Shown: positions 1-9,106, counted from the stretch's first letter. The stretch is 64,000 nt of DNA from VXYK01 sp965214565 (GCA_965214565.1 OZ243951.1:1550001-1614000), one strand, 5' to 3'. The notes: a model not told the origin generated them from the letters alone. Made by a program: numbers and translations.

Positions 1-1
1 G

Positions 2-589
2 GGTGCAGTGAAGATCCACGGTCGTGAACTGATCGAGCGCCACACAACCGCCTGCATCGAAGCCGGTCTCAACATCTCGGGCACCAACGCCGAGGTCATG
101 CCCGGTCAGTGGGAGTTCCAGATCGGCCCGATCGACACCATGGCGATCGGCGACGAGATGTGGGTCGCCCGTTACCTCCTCTACCGTCTGGCCGAGGAGT
201 TCGGAGTCGAGGTTTCCCTTGAGGCCAAGCCGATGAAGGGCGACTGGAACGGTGCGGGCATGCACACGAACTTCTCCACCAGGGCCATGCGTGAGTCGTT
301 CGACCCGATCATCGCGGCCTGTGAGTCGCTGGGGGCCGACGGGGTACCTGAGCGCCACATCGCCGGATACGGCGTGGGTATCGAGGATCGACTGACCGGA
401 GCGCATGAGACGGAGCGGTACGACACGTTCTCCTACGCTCCCTCCGACCGCGGTGCATCGGTCCGCATTCCCTGGCAGGTAGTGCAGAACGGCAAGGGCT
501 ACATCGAGGATCGTCGCCCCAACGCCAACGCCGACCCCTACGTGGTCGCCGCGCTGATGACCGAAACAATCTGCGCCGCTCTGGCTTAG
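2..589 (+). CDS. glnII: Glutamine synthetase, type II, C-terminal part (cut by window start)
   Basis: ATP-dependent synthesis of glutamine from glutamate and ammonia in the cytoplasm. The reading frame is open to the window edge, so the N-terminal part (beta-grasp domain and start of the catalytic domain) lies outside. Visible are the GSII-type signatures NAEVMPGQWEFQIGP, GDWNGAGMHTN, the glutamate-binding HETERYDTFS region, RGASVRIP and the terminal EDRRPNANADPYVV. This pattern fits the short eukaryote-like GSII family (about 340 residues) rather than the 470-residue GSI. The gene converges on the next gene with only 9 bases between stop codons. A GSI elsewhere in the genome is likely but not visible here. 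Confidence 0.93.
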   Translation, partial: GAVKIHGRELIERHTTACIEAGLNISGTNAEVMPGQWEFQIGPIDTMAIGDEMWVARYLLYRLAEEFGVEVSLEAKPMKGDWNGAGMHTNFSTRAMRESFDPIIAACESLGADGVPERHIAGYGVGIEDRLTGAHETERYDTFSYAPSDRGASVRIPWQVVQNGKGYIEDRRPNANADPYVVAALMTETICAALA

Positions 590-598
590 TTCGTCGGG

Positions 599-1636
599 CT
601 AGTAGGGTCCCGGGCCGGGGTCTTCGCACAATTGGACCATGGCCTTGCCGGTGTTCCCGCCGGTGAACAGCATGTTGAGCTGGTCGACACAGTTCTCAAG
701 GCCGTGTGCTGTCTCTGTGCGGTAGCGCATCCTTCCCTCCGCTTTCCATTCCCACATCTGGTCCCAGGCTTCGTCGTAGCGGTTGACATAGGCCATCCCC
801 TGGTAGCCGACCATTTTGGCCTGCCGGTTGATGAGGTTGAGGTAGTTCGACGGTCCCGGTGGCCGCCCGCCTTGGTTGTACATCGAGATTGCGCCGATTA
901 TCACCACCCGGCCACCGATCGCCAGACGTCGCAGGGCTAGGTCGAGGATGGGGCCGCCGACATTGTCGAAGTAGATGTCGAAACCTTTGGGGCGCAGTTC
1001 CTTGAGACGGGCCGCCAGGTCGCCGGTGCGACGATTGAGGCACGCTTCGGCTCCCAGTTCCTCGACCCACCGGCACTTCTCGTCCGACCCGGCAATGCCC
1101 ACCACCGAGGCACCGAGATTGAGCGCCGTCTGGACCGCCACAGAGCCGGTGGACCCCGCCGCCGCGGAGACAAGCACGGAATCGCCGGGCTGCAACTCGC
1201 CGAGTTCCTTCAGGCCGAAGTAGGCGGTGGCCGCTGGTGAGCTGATCACTGCGAGCTGGAACAGCGCGTCCCACTCCGGCGGATAGGGGTTGACGATCGG
1301 GCTGTCGCCCTGAGCGATGGCGTATTCCTGCCATCCTGGCAACCCGCCGCCGCACCACATCCCGACTGCGATGTCCGGGTGCCTGCTGGCGATCACCCGA
1401 CCCATACCGCCGCCCCGCACAGGTTCGCCGATCTTGACCGCGGGCAGGTAACCCTCGCCTTCGTCGAGCCAGGACCGGACGGCCGCGTCCATCTGCAGCC
1501 AGACCATCTTGATCAGGATCTCACCGTCCTCCAGCTCGCGAATCGGCGCTTCGACGATCTCGACATCTGTGTTGGTGAGCATTCCCTGCGGTCGATGCCG
1601 CAGGACGACCTGTCGATTCACGCGTGGGATCTTCAT
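599..1636 (-). CDS. NADP-dependent oxidoreductase, MDR superfamily (prostaglandin reductase/CurA-like)
   Basis: Zinc-independent medium-chain reductase of the type that reduces activated alkenes or enones with NADPH. The order is an N-terminal GroES-like fold (VNRQVVLRHRPQG, DAAVRSWL), then a Rossmann fold with the cofactor motif SAAAGSTGSVAVQ and the hallmark FDIYFDNVGGPILD. No zinc-ligand cysteine set is present. About 345 residues matches the family. An in-frame ATG 18 bases upstream is possible; I chose the Met before KIPRVNRQ because family proteins start near that motif. The physiological substrate cannot be read from sequence. Confidence 0.85.
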   Translation of the reverse strand: MKIPRVNRQVVLRHRPQGMLTNTDVEIVEAPIRELEDGEILIKMVWLQMDAAVRSWLDEGEGYLPAVKIGEPVRGGGMGRVIASRHPDIAVGMWCGGGLPGWQEYAIAQGDSPIVNPYPPEWDALFQLAVISSPAATAYFGLKELGELQPGDSVLVSAAAGSTGSVAVQTALNLGASVVGIAGSDEKCRWVEELGAEACLNRRTGDLAARLKELRPKGFDIYFDNVGGPILDLALRRLAIGGRVVIIGAISMYNQGGRPPGPSNYLNLINRQAKMVGYQGMAYVNRYDEAWDQMWEWKAEGRMRYRTETAHGLENCVDQLNMLFTGGNTGKAMVQLCEDPGPGPY

Positions 1637-1775
1637 GCATGGTGAGTGCTGCATCCTTGGTGAGTATCGCGTATTCGGGGATCACCAAGTCAAGCCGCCC
1701 ACGGTGACTGCGGTTCGGGCGACTGCAGTGGTGTGGGCGTATGGCCCGACGATCTTAAGCTCCTACGATGAAGGC

Positions 1776-3548
1776 ATGACGTCTGGCAGTAATGTCCTGC
1801 GAGTTGCCGTGTGCCACATGAACCCGACTGTGGGCGACCTCGAAGGCAACATGGCGCTCGCGTTGGCGGCGCTCGCGCAAGCCGAGGAGGCCGATGCCGA
1901 CGTTGCGGTCATGCCGGAGATGGCAATCACCGGTTATCCCCCAGAGGATCTCGTGTTGAGGCCCGGGTTCGTGGCTGACTGTCGAGCCACGGTGGAGAAG
2001 TTCGCGACGCAGACCTCTCGGTGCGCGGCCGTGGTCGGGTTCGCCGACGGAGATCCCTCATCGGAGCGCGAGGTGGCTGATCTGGCTGTCGTCGACGACG
2101 ACGGGTTCGGTTACAACAGCGGCGTTTGGAACGCCCTGGCGATCTGTGCGTGGGGTCGCGTTGTCGGGACCTACTACAAGCGCCACCTTCCCAACTACGA
2201 CGTGTTCGACGAGCTGCGCTACTTCCAACGCGGCGACGATCCGCTCACTCTGTACGAGATCGGCGGCGTGGCTGTGGGTGTGACCGTGTGCGAGGACTCG
2301 TGGATCCCCAACGGCCCTGTTTCGAAGCTCGCTTCAGCGGGGGCCCGGGTTGTGGTCAATGTCAACGGTTCGCCGTTCCGCACCGGCAAGCAGCAGGCGC
2401 GCGAGCAGGTCATCAGCGAGCGTGTGGCCGAGGCGGGGATTCCCGTCCTGTACGCCAACCTCGTCGGCGGGCAGGACGAACTGGTTTTCGACGGCGGCTC
2501 GTTCGTTGTGAGCCCGATGCCGCAGGGGCCGGAGGTCACGGCTCGCTGTGAGCGTTTCGCGGAGCGCGTCGAGGTGATCGATATCGAGTTGCCGAGTCCT
2601 CGCGAGAGCACCGAGGAGGCTTCGGTGGTTGTGGTTTCGGCCGGGAGCTCTCGACAGCGGGATCAACTCACAGTGCCATTCGTGGAGCCGTTGACGGAGT
2701 TGGCCGAACAGTGGCGGGCGTTGGAGCTCGCCACCCGCGACTACGTCCACAAGAGCGGGTTCAGCGATGTCTGTGTCGGCCTTTCAGGCGGGGTCGACTC
2801 CTCGATCACCGCGACCATTGCGGCTGATGCGCTCGGCGCAAGCCATGTTCACGGGGTGCTGATGCCCTCTCGGTACTCGAGTGACCATTCCATCGCCGAT
2901 GCGGAAGCCCTGGCCGCCAATCTCGGCATCGACACTCGTACCGTCGAGATCGAGCCTGTCCATGCTGCGTTCACAGAGATGCTGTCGGACTACTCCGCCA
3001 CTCCAGGGAATCTCGGTGATCTGACCGATCAAAACATGCAGTCGCGGATTCGTGGCGTGCTGTTGATGGCGCTGGCCAACGAACACGGCTGGTTGGTCTT
3101 GACGACCGGCAACAAGTCGGAGGCAGCGGTCGGATACTCGACCCTCTACGGCGACTCGGCGGGCGCTTATGCGGTGATCAAGGACGTCTGGAAACTCACT
3201 GTCTATGAACTTTGCGGATGGCGCAACAGCCAGGGTGCTCCGGTGATTCCCGATTCCGTGCTCGACAAGGCTCCGTCGGCGGAGCTCAGACCGGACCAGC
3301 GTGACGACCAGTCGCTTCCGCCCTATGAGGTGCTCGACCCGATCCTACGGGCCTACGTGGAGGCTGATCTGGGGGTGGCGGAGATCGTTGAGCGGCGTTT
3401 GGGGGACCGTGAACTGGTACAGCAGGTCTGCCGCCTCGTCGACAGAGCCGAGTTCAAGCGGCGCCAGACTCCGATCGGGGCCCGTGTTTCCAACAGGGCG
3501 TTCGGTCGTGACCGCCGTATGCCGATCGTCAACCGCTACCGGGCGTGA
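1776..3548 (+). CDS. nadE: Glutamine-dependent NAD+ synthetase
   Basis: Last step of NAD+ synthesis: amidation of deamido-NAD+ with ammonia channelled from glutamine. The N-terminal nitrilase-like glutaminase shows the triad: Glu in VMPEMAITGYPPED, Lys in YYKRHLPNY, and Cys172 in VTVCEDSW. The C-terminal synthetase has the PP-loop GLSGGVDSS near residue 335 and LTTGNKSE. At 590 residues it is close to the two-domain bacterial enzymes. The open frame extends further upstream (to 1509), but that part overlaps the divergent reductase gene and lacks similarity; ATG 1776 is the first start just before the conserved domain. Confidence 0.95.
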   Translation: MTSGSNVLRVAVCHMNPTVGDLEGNMALALAALAQAEEADADVAVMPEMAITGYPPEDLVLRPGFVADCRATVEKFATQTSRCAAVVGFADGDPSSEREVADLAVVDDDGFGYNSGVWNALAICAWGRVVGTYYKRHLPNYDVFDELRYFQRGDDPLTLYEIGGVAVGVTVCEDSWIPNGPVSKLASAGARVVVNVNGSPFRTGKQQAREQVISERVAEAGIPVLYANLVGGQDELVFDGGSFVVSPMPQGPEVTARCERFAERVEVIDIELPSPRESTEEASVVVVSAGSSRQRDQLTVPFVEPLTELAEQWRALELATRDYVHKSGFSDVCVGLSGGVDSSITATIAADALGASHVHGVLMPSRYSSDHSIADAEALAANLGIDTRTVEIEPVHAAFTEMLSDYSATPGNLGDLTDQNMQSRIRGVLLMALANEHGWLVLTTGNKSEAAVGYSTLYGDSAGAYAVIKDVWKLTVYELCGWRNSQGAPVIPDSVLDKAPSAELRPDQRDDQSLPPYEVLDPILRAYVEADLGVAEIVERRLGDRELVQQVCRLVDRAEFKRRQTPIGARVSNRAFGRDRRMPIVNRYRA

Positions 3549-3589
3549 GAGGCAACCCGCCGTGAACACTCCGCTATGAACGACCAGCC

Positions 3590-4162
3590 ATGAACGACGA
3601 AGGGTTCTTGACGGTCGCTGCGACTTCGACGGTGCTGCGAGATCTTCACTGGGCGTCGTCGAGCCTGTTCGAGCTGTTCGTCGCCTGGGCCGGTGAAGTT
3701 GAGCCCGAACACGGTGACGTTGCTGTCTGGTTGTCTTCCACGGGGCGTCACCTGGGTGAGCAGGCTGAGAACCTGAAGGCGTTGATGCCGGACTCGGTGC
3801 TTCTCGGCGAACTGACGACTCTGGGTGCCCCGTCTCCAGAATCAGAGAGCGCTTTCGAGACCATTCGCGAGGTTCAGGGTTCGGTCGTGCGCCTGGCGGT
3901 CGCGCAAAGCGTGCTTATGGCCCGACTCTCGGATTCGTGCGAGTCGGTGCAGCGGTTGGCTGAACCGCATGCGGACGCGGCGCTGCTCCGTGCGGTCGGT
4001 TTCCTGCTTCTCGACCTCCATAATGACGGCGCGGCGGGCGGGCTCCTCCTGGGGGCATTGCGCGATTTGACCCCCGATGAACCAGTCACCGCAGGAGTGA
4101 TGAAAGCAGAAAGCCAACTCGATGCGGCAGGCGGACTCGTACCGTCGGAGGTGCTTCGCTGA
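3590..4162 (+). CDS. Hypothetical protein, all-helical, about 190 residues
   Basis: I do not recognise this protein. It is rich in Leu, Ala and Glu with amphipathic helices throughout, has no signal peptide or obvious membrane span, and has a hydrophobic helix late (LLRAVGFLLLDLHNDGAAGGLLLGAL). Codon use looks like the neighbouring housekeeping genes. It lies 41 bases after nadE and 89 bases before the sigma factor gene. The sequence ATGAACGAC occurs twice (3575 and 3590); the first copy runs into a stop after four codons, so the second is taken as the start. Role unknown. Confidence 0.6.
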   Translation: MNDEGFLTVAATSTVLRDLHWASSSLFELFVAWAGEVEPEHGDVAVWLSSTGRHLGEQAENLKALMPDSVLLGELTTLGAPSPESESAFETIREVQGSVVRLAVAQSVLMARLSDSCESVQRLAEPHADAALLRAVGFLLLDLHNDGAAGGLLLGALRDLTPDEPVTAGVMKAESQLDAAGGLVPSEVLR

Positions 4163-4251
4163 GGCCGATACGAATCATCCCTCGGTTGTATAAGAGTAAT
4201 CCATCGGTATCGTGAACCCCAACGGGGGCTGAAGCGACGAGAGGGACATCC

Positions 4252-5184
4252 GTGGCGAAGGAGCGTGTCGAGAGGGACGAAGAGGATCTGGTCCGGCTGT
4301 ACCTTACGGACATAGGTCAGTACCCGCTCTTGACCAAGGAGGGCGAGGTTCGCCTAGCTCAAGAGATTGAGGCTGGGATTGAGGCACGCCGAGAGCTGGC
4401 CGAGTCGAAGCCGACTCCGGCCCGCCGCCGCGAACTCCGCCGACTGTCCCGGAAGGGCGAGGCCGCAACCCGCACTTTCGTCCAGTCGAACCTGCGTCTC
4501 GTTGTTTCCATCGCCAAGAAGTACCAGGCATCCGGTCTGCCCCTGCTCGACCTGATCCAGGAGGGCAACCTCGGTCTGATGCACGCCGTCGAGAAGTTCG
4601 ACTGGCGCAAGGGGTTCAAGTTCTCGACCTACGCCACCTGGTGGATTCGTCAAGCGATCACCCGAGGTATCGCCAACACCGGTCGCACGATTCGCCTGCC
4701 GGTGCATGCGGGTGACACTCTGGCGCGCCTGCAGAAGGCACGGACCCGCCTCGAACTCAAATACGGCAGGCCCGCCACGCTGAGCGAGCTGGCGCTTGAA
4801 GTGGAGATGCCTGAGGACAAGGTGACCGAGGCGCTTCGTTTCGCGGCTGAGCCCTTGTCGCTATCTGAGCCGCTGCGGGAGGACGGTGACGCTGAACTCG
4901 GGGACGTGGTGGAGGACCGTGGCGCGGACTCCCCCTTCGAGGTGGCGGCGACGGCCCTGCTGCCCGAGGAGATCACACGCCTGCTGTCTCCCCTTGACGA
5001 GCGCGAGCGTGAGATTCTCAAGCTCCGTTTCGGCCTGGACCGCGGCGAGCCTCGAACCCTTGAAGAGGTCGGGGAGCATTTCAACCTGACCCGGGAACGC
5101 ATTCGTCAGATCGAGGCCAGGGCGATGTCGAAGCTCCGCCACCCCTCCTCCGACACCGGCGCCCGCGACCTACTAAGCATCTAA
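4252..5184 (+). CDS. RNA polymerase sigma factor, sigma-70 family (group 1/2 type)
   Basis: Promoter-recognition subunit of RNA polymerase. Regions in order: 1.2 (LVRLYLTDIGQYPLLTKEGE), 2.1-2.4 (SNLRLVVSIAKKY, LLDLIQEGNLGLMHAVEKFD, FKFSTYATWWIRQAI), region 3, and 4.2 (LEEVGEHFNLTRERIRQIEARAMSKLRH). The region 2.4 and 4.2 sequences are those of primary-like factors, but the long region 1.1 of a main vegetative sigma is absent, and 310 residues is typical for actinobacterial SigB/HrdB-like paralogues. GTG start preceded by GAGAGGGA. It could be the principal factor in a lineage with a short N-terminus; a second copy elsewhere would settle this. Confidence 0.93.
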   Translation: MAKERVERDEEDLVRLYLTDIGQYPLLTKEGEVRLAQEIEAGIEARRELAESKPTPARRRELRRLSRKGEAATRTFVQSNLRLVVSIAKKYQASGLPLLDLIQEGNLGLMHAVEKFDWRKGFKFSTYATWWIRQAITRGIANTGRTIRLPVHAGDTLARLQKARTRLELKYGRPATLSELALEVEMPEDKVTEALRFAAEPLSLSEPLREDGDAELGDVVEDRGADSPFEVAATALLPEEITRLLSPLDEREREILKLRFGLDRGEPRTLEEVGEHFNLTRERIRQIEARAMSKLRHPSSDTGARDLLSI

Positions 5185-5258
5185 CCGCCCGAGCCTGCAC
5201 CGCTGCGCTGGGTCGACGCTGCCGCACCGAGCATTCGGGTCGGTAGCCGGAGGGGGCT

Positions 5259-6605
5259 TTAGCCGTGGACTGTCATGGAGGTGGCGGCGGCTTCGCGGTT
5301 GCGGCTGAAGAACCCGACATCGATGGGCATGTTGGTGTAGCGGCCGTTGACTACGAGCGGGTCGTGGTCATGGTCGAGGCCTCCTTCGACCGCGGTGATC
5401 AGTTCAGCCATCAGATGTCCGGCGACGGGTCCGTTCTTGTACTGGTTGCCGCTGGTGCCGATGGCGACGTAGAACCCGGCGAGGTCGGTGCGGTCATAGA
5501 TCGGGACCCAGTCGTCGCTGACGTCGTAGAGGTCCACGACGCCCTTCTTCTGGCGCGGGATTCCGAGGCCGGGGATCCGCCGGCCGGCGCGGAGCACCTG
5601 GGCCTCCCACTGGCTGTCGCTGATCCGAGTGTCGTAGTTGTCGGGGTCGACCCAGTGCTGTTCGTCGCATGTCGGGTCGCCGCTGCCGATTAGTATGTGG
5701 TTACCGACCTCGGGCCGGTAGTAGACCCCGGTGTCGTCGTCGGTGGCGGCGAAGCCCTGCTCCTCGTAGTCGAACCCCTCTGGCGCGGGCACATGATGCA
5801 CCTCGTGGCGCAGCGCCCGGGTCTTGATCTTCATCGAGTCGTAGACCCCGGCCATCTGGTTGATCACGTACGAGTGGGGACCGGCGACGTTCACCACCAC
5901 CGGCGCGGCGATCGTGGTGCCGTCGTCGAGGGTGACGCCAGTGACCCGTTGCGGTGAGCGCAGGATGTCTACGACCTGCGACTTGAACCTGAAGCGGGCG
6001 CCTGAAGCCTCTGCGGCCCGCTGAAGGTTGTGGACCGACAGTTGCGGATCGTTCACATACCCGGCCTCCGGAGAGTGGATCGCGCCGCTGAGCTGCTGTT
6101 CCGGCTCTTTCCAGAACTTGTCGTCGGACGGCAGTTTCGGCGGGCCGTGGCATCCCTGATCGAAGATCGGCAGGTGCCGAGCGAGGTCCTCGGGAGTCCA
6201 GTCCTGAAAGGGAATCCCCAGTTCCTGCCACAGCGCACGCACCCGTTGGGGATGGTCGGTGTCGTCGCTGAGCAGCAGCACCTGCCCGCACTGGCGGTAC
6301 TCGATCAGGCCCAGTTCGTCTGCGACACCTATGTAGTCGCGCCAGTTGAGCCAGTAGTGGAGGCCTTCCCAGGCCAGCAGGACCCCTGGTCGGGTGGAGT
6401 AGCTGAACCGCACTATCGCACAGGAGTTCAGTGTCGATCCCGCTCCAGCCGAGGCGGCCTTGTCCACGCAGAGTATCCGCCAACCGCGCCGTGCGAGTTC
6501 CAGTGTTGTGGCTGCGCCGATGATGCCGGCACCGATGACGACTGCGTCGTAGCTGTCGACGTTGTCGGTGCCGCCGGTGTCGGCTGAGCGCTGACTAGGG
6601 CTCAT
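5259..6605 (-). CDS. FAD-dependent amino-acid/sarcosine oxidase family (DAO fold) oxidoreductase
   Basis: Flavoprotein of the DAO family, which oxidises secondary or D-amino acids or sarcosine-like amines. The dinucleotide-binding motif VVIGAGIIGAATTLELARRG lies near the N-terminus, followed by a His/Cys-rich segment with SAGAGSTLNSCAIVRFSYS where DAO members bind FAD, and a C-terminal GTSGNQYKNGPVAGHLMAELI that closes over the cofactor. An upstream GTG (6647) would add 14 residues; the ATG at 6605 is chosen because the fold begins soon after it. It lies 99 bases downstream of the selenoprotein gene on the same strand, so co-transcription is possible. The substrate is not determinable. Confidence 0.82.
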   Translation of the reverse strand: MSPSQRSADTGGTDNVDSYDAVVIGAGIIGAATTLELARRGWRILCVDKAASAGAGSTLNSCAIVRFSYSTRPGVLLAWEGLHYWLNWRDYIGVADELGLIEYRQCGQVLLLSDDTDHPQRVRALWQELGIPFQDWTPEDLARHLPIFDQGCHGPPKLPSDDKFWKEPEQQLSGAIHSPEAGYVNDPQLSVHNLQRAAEASGARFRFKSQVVDILRSPQRVTGVTLDDGTTIAAPVVVNVAGPHSYVINQMAGVYDSMKIKTRALRHEVHHVPAPEGFDYEEQGFAATDDDTGVYYRPEVGNHILIGSGDPTCDEQHWVDPDNYDTRISDSQWEAQVLRAGRRIPGLGIPRQKKGVVDLYDVSDDWVPIYDRTDLAGFYVAIGTSGNQYKNGPVAGHLMAELITAVEGGLDHDHDPLVVNGRYTNMPIDVGFFSRNREAAATSMTVHG

Positions 6606-6704
6606 CGGGGGATCATACCTATCCGGCCATTCCCAGTCTCGCTTCACCCCTGGCTTGACCTCCGCGACTTTGGGAACGGCGAACCCGGTCTACGCCCGCC
6701 CCGT

Positions 6705-7859
6705 CTAGCGGCGGAGCAGTTGCTTGACCCGGTTCACGGCCGGCGTCCAAAGCATTTCGGGTTCGGTGAACCGGCGATGGTTCTCGCCGGGCAGCCCGGT
6801 GGGGTCGTAGAAGCTCTTGTCGGTGTTCTTGCGCAGGTTGCTCGTCTGTCTCAGCACCTTGAATGCGGCATAGGCGGCTCCCTTGTGGTTCCAGCCCTGG
6901 CGCTGGTAGTTCCAGTTGTCGGGTGCCAGCTCCTGGGCTTTGGTGAAGTGCTTTTGGGCCCGTTCGCTGTCGTCGGCAGCCTCGAAATGCAACGCCAGCT
7001 TGAAGGTCGCCTCGGCGAGCAGTTTGTCGTCGTCGACCGGCTTCAGCCGCTCAGCCAGTTCGCTGCTCGACCAGACGTGCTCGCTGTCGGCTCCCCGCTC
7101 GATCCAGTCGCGGGTCGCGTCGGCGAACGAGTTGTCGCCCATGCGGACCTTACCCAGGCCGAACCTTATGACCGTCTCTGCGGGGTAAACGCCCTCGTTG
7201 CTGCGAACGATCTGGCCGTCCTCGTCGATCCAGGCAGCCGCCGGCACGTTGACCCAGCCGAACAGCGAGCTGATCTCATGGGTCGGGTCGATTATGCACC
7301 GGTAGGTCGGTGAGGCCCGGTCGAGCCATTTGTCCACTGCTGCGGGGCCGCCCGAGTCTTGGGCGACGCTGACCAGCTTGAAACGGTCCTGTCCGATCGA
7401 TTCGTAGAGTTCCTGCCAGACCGGCAGGCTGACACGGCAGCCTCACCAGGACGACCAGGTGAACAGCACCACCTTGTGGCCGCGCAACTCCGAGAGCTTG
7501 AACGGGTCGCCGTTGCGGTCTGCCACCTCGAAGTCGGGGGCGACGCCGCACTCGAGCCCGGTCTGACGGACTGCGGGAACCGTGCTGAGGCTCCACACGT
7601 CGCCGTCGCGCACGCATTTCTGGCCGATCATGTCGGCGAAGTCCGAGTAGTTGAACCACACCCAGTCGTCTGCGTCGGCTATCCAGTCCTCACGCTTGCC
7701 TTCCGGCAGTGGTACGCACAGCTCACCGAGGCAGGCGCCCTGCGGTTTCATCTGCCAGCCGGTGGCGTCGGGGAGTTCACCGAGCCGCACCCACAGTGCC
7801 TCCGTGTCGTCGGTGCGCTGGAGGAACTCCTTCGTCTTGCCGTTTGCGATGATGATCAC
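6705..7859 (-). CDS. Redoxin (thioredoxin-fold) selenoprotein with in-frame UGA read as selenocysteine
   Basis: Predicted thiol/selenol oxidoreductase of the AhpC/TSA-ResA-like thioredoxin fold. The frame is interrupted once by TGA at 7443-7445, exactly where the catalytic Cys is expected: the context is LFTWSSW-U-GCRVSLPVWQELY, followed in the same frame by SSLFGWVNVPAAAWIDEDG, which holds the cis-Pro region of the fold. Read through, the protein has 384 residues with Sec139 and a possible resolving Cys141. N-terminal to the fold is about 110 residues of unknown type; C-terminal is a TPR-like helical part (LAEATFKLALHFEAADDSER). A SECIS-like hairpin with a GGUCU loop follows the UGA, and selC lies 8 kb away. 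Automated annotation would split it into two ORFs (7443-7859 and 6705-7337). A nonsense mutation is the alternative but fits poorly. Confidence 0.88.
7412..7428 (-). promoter_or_regulatory. Bacterial SECIS-like hairpin after the UGA codon
   Basis: In the mRNA, bases 18-34 counted from the U of UGA form a perfect 6-bp stem CCUGCC/GGCAGG closed by the five-base loop GGUCU. The well-studied E. coli fdhF SECIS has the loop AGGUCU, with its GGU at bases 22-24; here GGU is at 24-26. The loop G and U residues are what SelB contacts. Position, stem and loop together support selenocysteine insertion. Confidence 0.82.
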
Positions 7860-8068
7860 GATCTCTCCGCGGTTGCCGATCCACCCGGCCGGACGAGCGC
7901 TGCTCGGCGTGTCCCACCCTGGTGCTACCCGACCGTAGTACCCACTTCGTGCCCAGGCCAGTACACCGGTGGTGTCAGCAGTTGACGCGAGCCACTGAAC
8001 AGGTCCTCGACCAGGGGTGGTCGGCTAGTTCCGGCTCGAATTAGAGTCCACGTGCGAGGAGACAACGT

Positions 8069-8761
8069 ATGACGCCGAAACGCATCGATTCCGCTACCGC
8101 CATGGATGAGACGGAGTTTCCGTGCCCGAAGTGTGGCGCCGCGATGGTGCGCCGGGTAGCGAGGCGCGGCGAGAACGCGGGCAATAGGTTCTGGGGCTGT
8201 TCGACGTTTCCAAAATGCAGATCGACCCTTCAGATCGATGATTCCGAAGAAGAGGATGCGCCGGGCGCTGACGAGACCGATCGGGAATGCCCGTTCAGCA
8301 GCCTGCCGCCTGATCCACCGGAGGGGTTGCTAAAGAAAGCTTTCGCTGCGATGGGGGGAATCTGGCGCTGGCGTCTCGAATCGGATGAGCCGGACGCAAC
8401 AGACCGTTGGAAGCCTGCGCATCGCCGCAAGGTGCTCAATTTTCTGCACATCCGTGACGGAGAGAGGTGCGGTTTGTGTGGGGGCACGATGAAGCTGAAA
8501 GGAGCGCAGGTCGAGCATGTCGTGCCGAAACGGTTCGCGGTGTTCGAACTGAGCCCGGAAGGCAAAGCAAGCCAAGGCAAGTACTACACGAGCGTGCTGC
8601 ATGGTATGGAGAACCTTCAAGCCGCGCACCCGCGTTGCAACAAGCACAAGGGCAACACGCCCGACATTCGCCGATGGAGGCACCCGAGCATGCCCCGGCT
8701 AGTCGTAGCGAGAACCAAAGGCGATCGGGTGCTGATGCTGCCACCGCGGGACGACGCATAG
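8069..8761 (+). CDS. HNH endonuclease family protein with N-terminal topoisomerase-type zinc finger
   Basis: 230 residues. The N-terminal part (about residues 18-55) is a four-Cys zinc ribbon of topoisomerase I C-terminal type: CPKCGAAMVRR, then FWGCSTFPKCRSTL. The C-terminal part is an HNH-like fold with CGLCGGTM, the EHVVP core and a final ENLQAAHPRCNKHKGN. Fusion of a nucleic-acid-binding ribbon to HNH suggests a DNA-processing or defence nuclease. It is the first gene of the accessory stretch that continues to selC. An earlier Met than ATGGATGAGACG (residue 12) is used here; either start is possible. The biological target is unknown. Confidence 0.78.
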   Translation: MTPKRIDSATAMDETEFPCPKCGAAMVRRVARRGENAGNRFWGCSTFPKCRSTLQIDDSEEEDAPGADETDRECPFSSLPPDPPEGLLKKAFAAMGGIWRWRLESDEPDATDRWKPAHRRKVLNFLHIRDGERCGLCGGTMKLKGAQVEHVVPKRFAVFELSPEGKASQGKYYTSVLHGMENLQAAHPRCNKHKGNTPDIRRWRHPSMPRLVVARTKGDRVLMLPPRDDA

Positions 8762-8856
8762 ACGAGACTGACCGTCGGTTTGTTCTTCCCAGCCAGCAGT
8801 GCGAGACCGACACGGATCAGCAGCGTGGATCCCTACGGCAGTTCGGGGGCATTGGA

Positions 8857-9099
8857 TCAACGGTAGGCGTCCCTTCTATGCGAGATCGTTAAAACGACGA
8901 TGTGTCCGTCGCTTGCTGTGTAGATGATCCGGTGGGACCGTCCGAGGTAAGCCGACCGCTTGCCCTGCAGCGGACCGACGAGCTTCTTGCCCAGGTGGGG
9001 TTCAGTGTCGAGGCGTCTGATAATCGTCCTAGCTTTGTCCGCCAGTGGGGCCGGCAAGTTCTCAAGGTCCTTCTTGGCGCGGCGCGCCAGTTGGGCCAC
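8857..9099 (-). CDS. RelE/ParE-family toxin
   Basis: 80-residue RelE-fold protein. RelE members cleave ribosome-bound mRNA, while ParE members act on gyrase. The order of elements matches RelE: ARRAKKDLENLP, then IIRRLDTEP, GKRSAYLGRSHRIIYTAS and the final VVLTISHRRDAYR with the basic and terminal Tyr residues used by RelE nucleases. GTG start with GAGGGCGCC just upstream, 7 bases after the antitoxin stop, so the two genes are co-transcribed with antitoxin first, the normal order for this class. Confidence 0.87.
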   Translation of the reverse strand: MAQLARRAKKDLENLPAPLADKARTIIRRLDTEPHLGKKLVGPLQGKRSAYLGRSHRIIYTASDGHIVVLTISHRRDAYR

Positions 9100-9106
9100 G
9101 GCGCCC

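Noticed and set aside
6705..7337. Separate 210-residue protein starting at GTG 7337
   Set aside because: It is the C-terminal part of the selenoprotein; it lacks its own ribosome site and begins in mid-domain.
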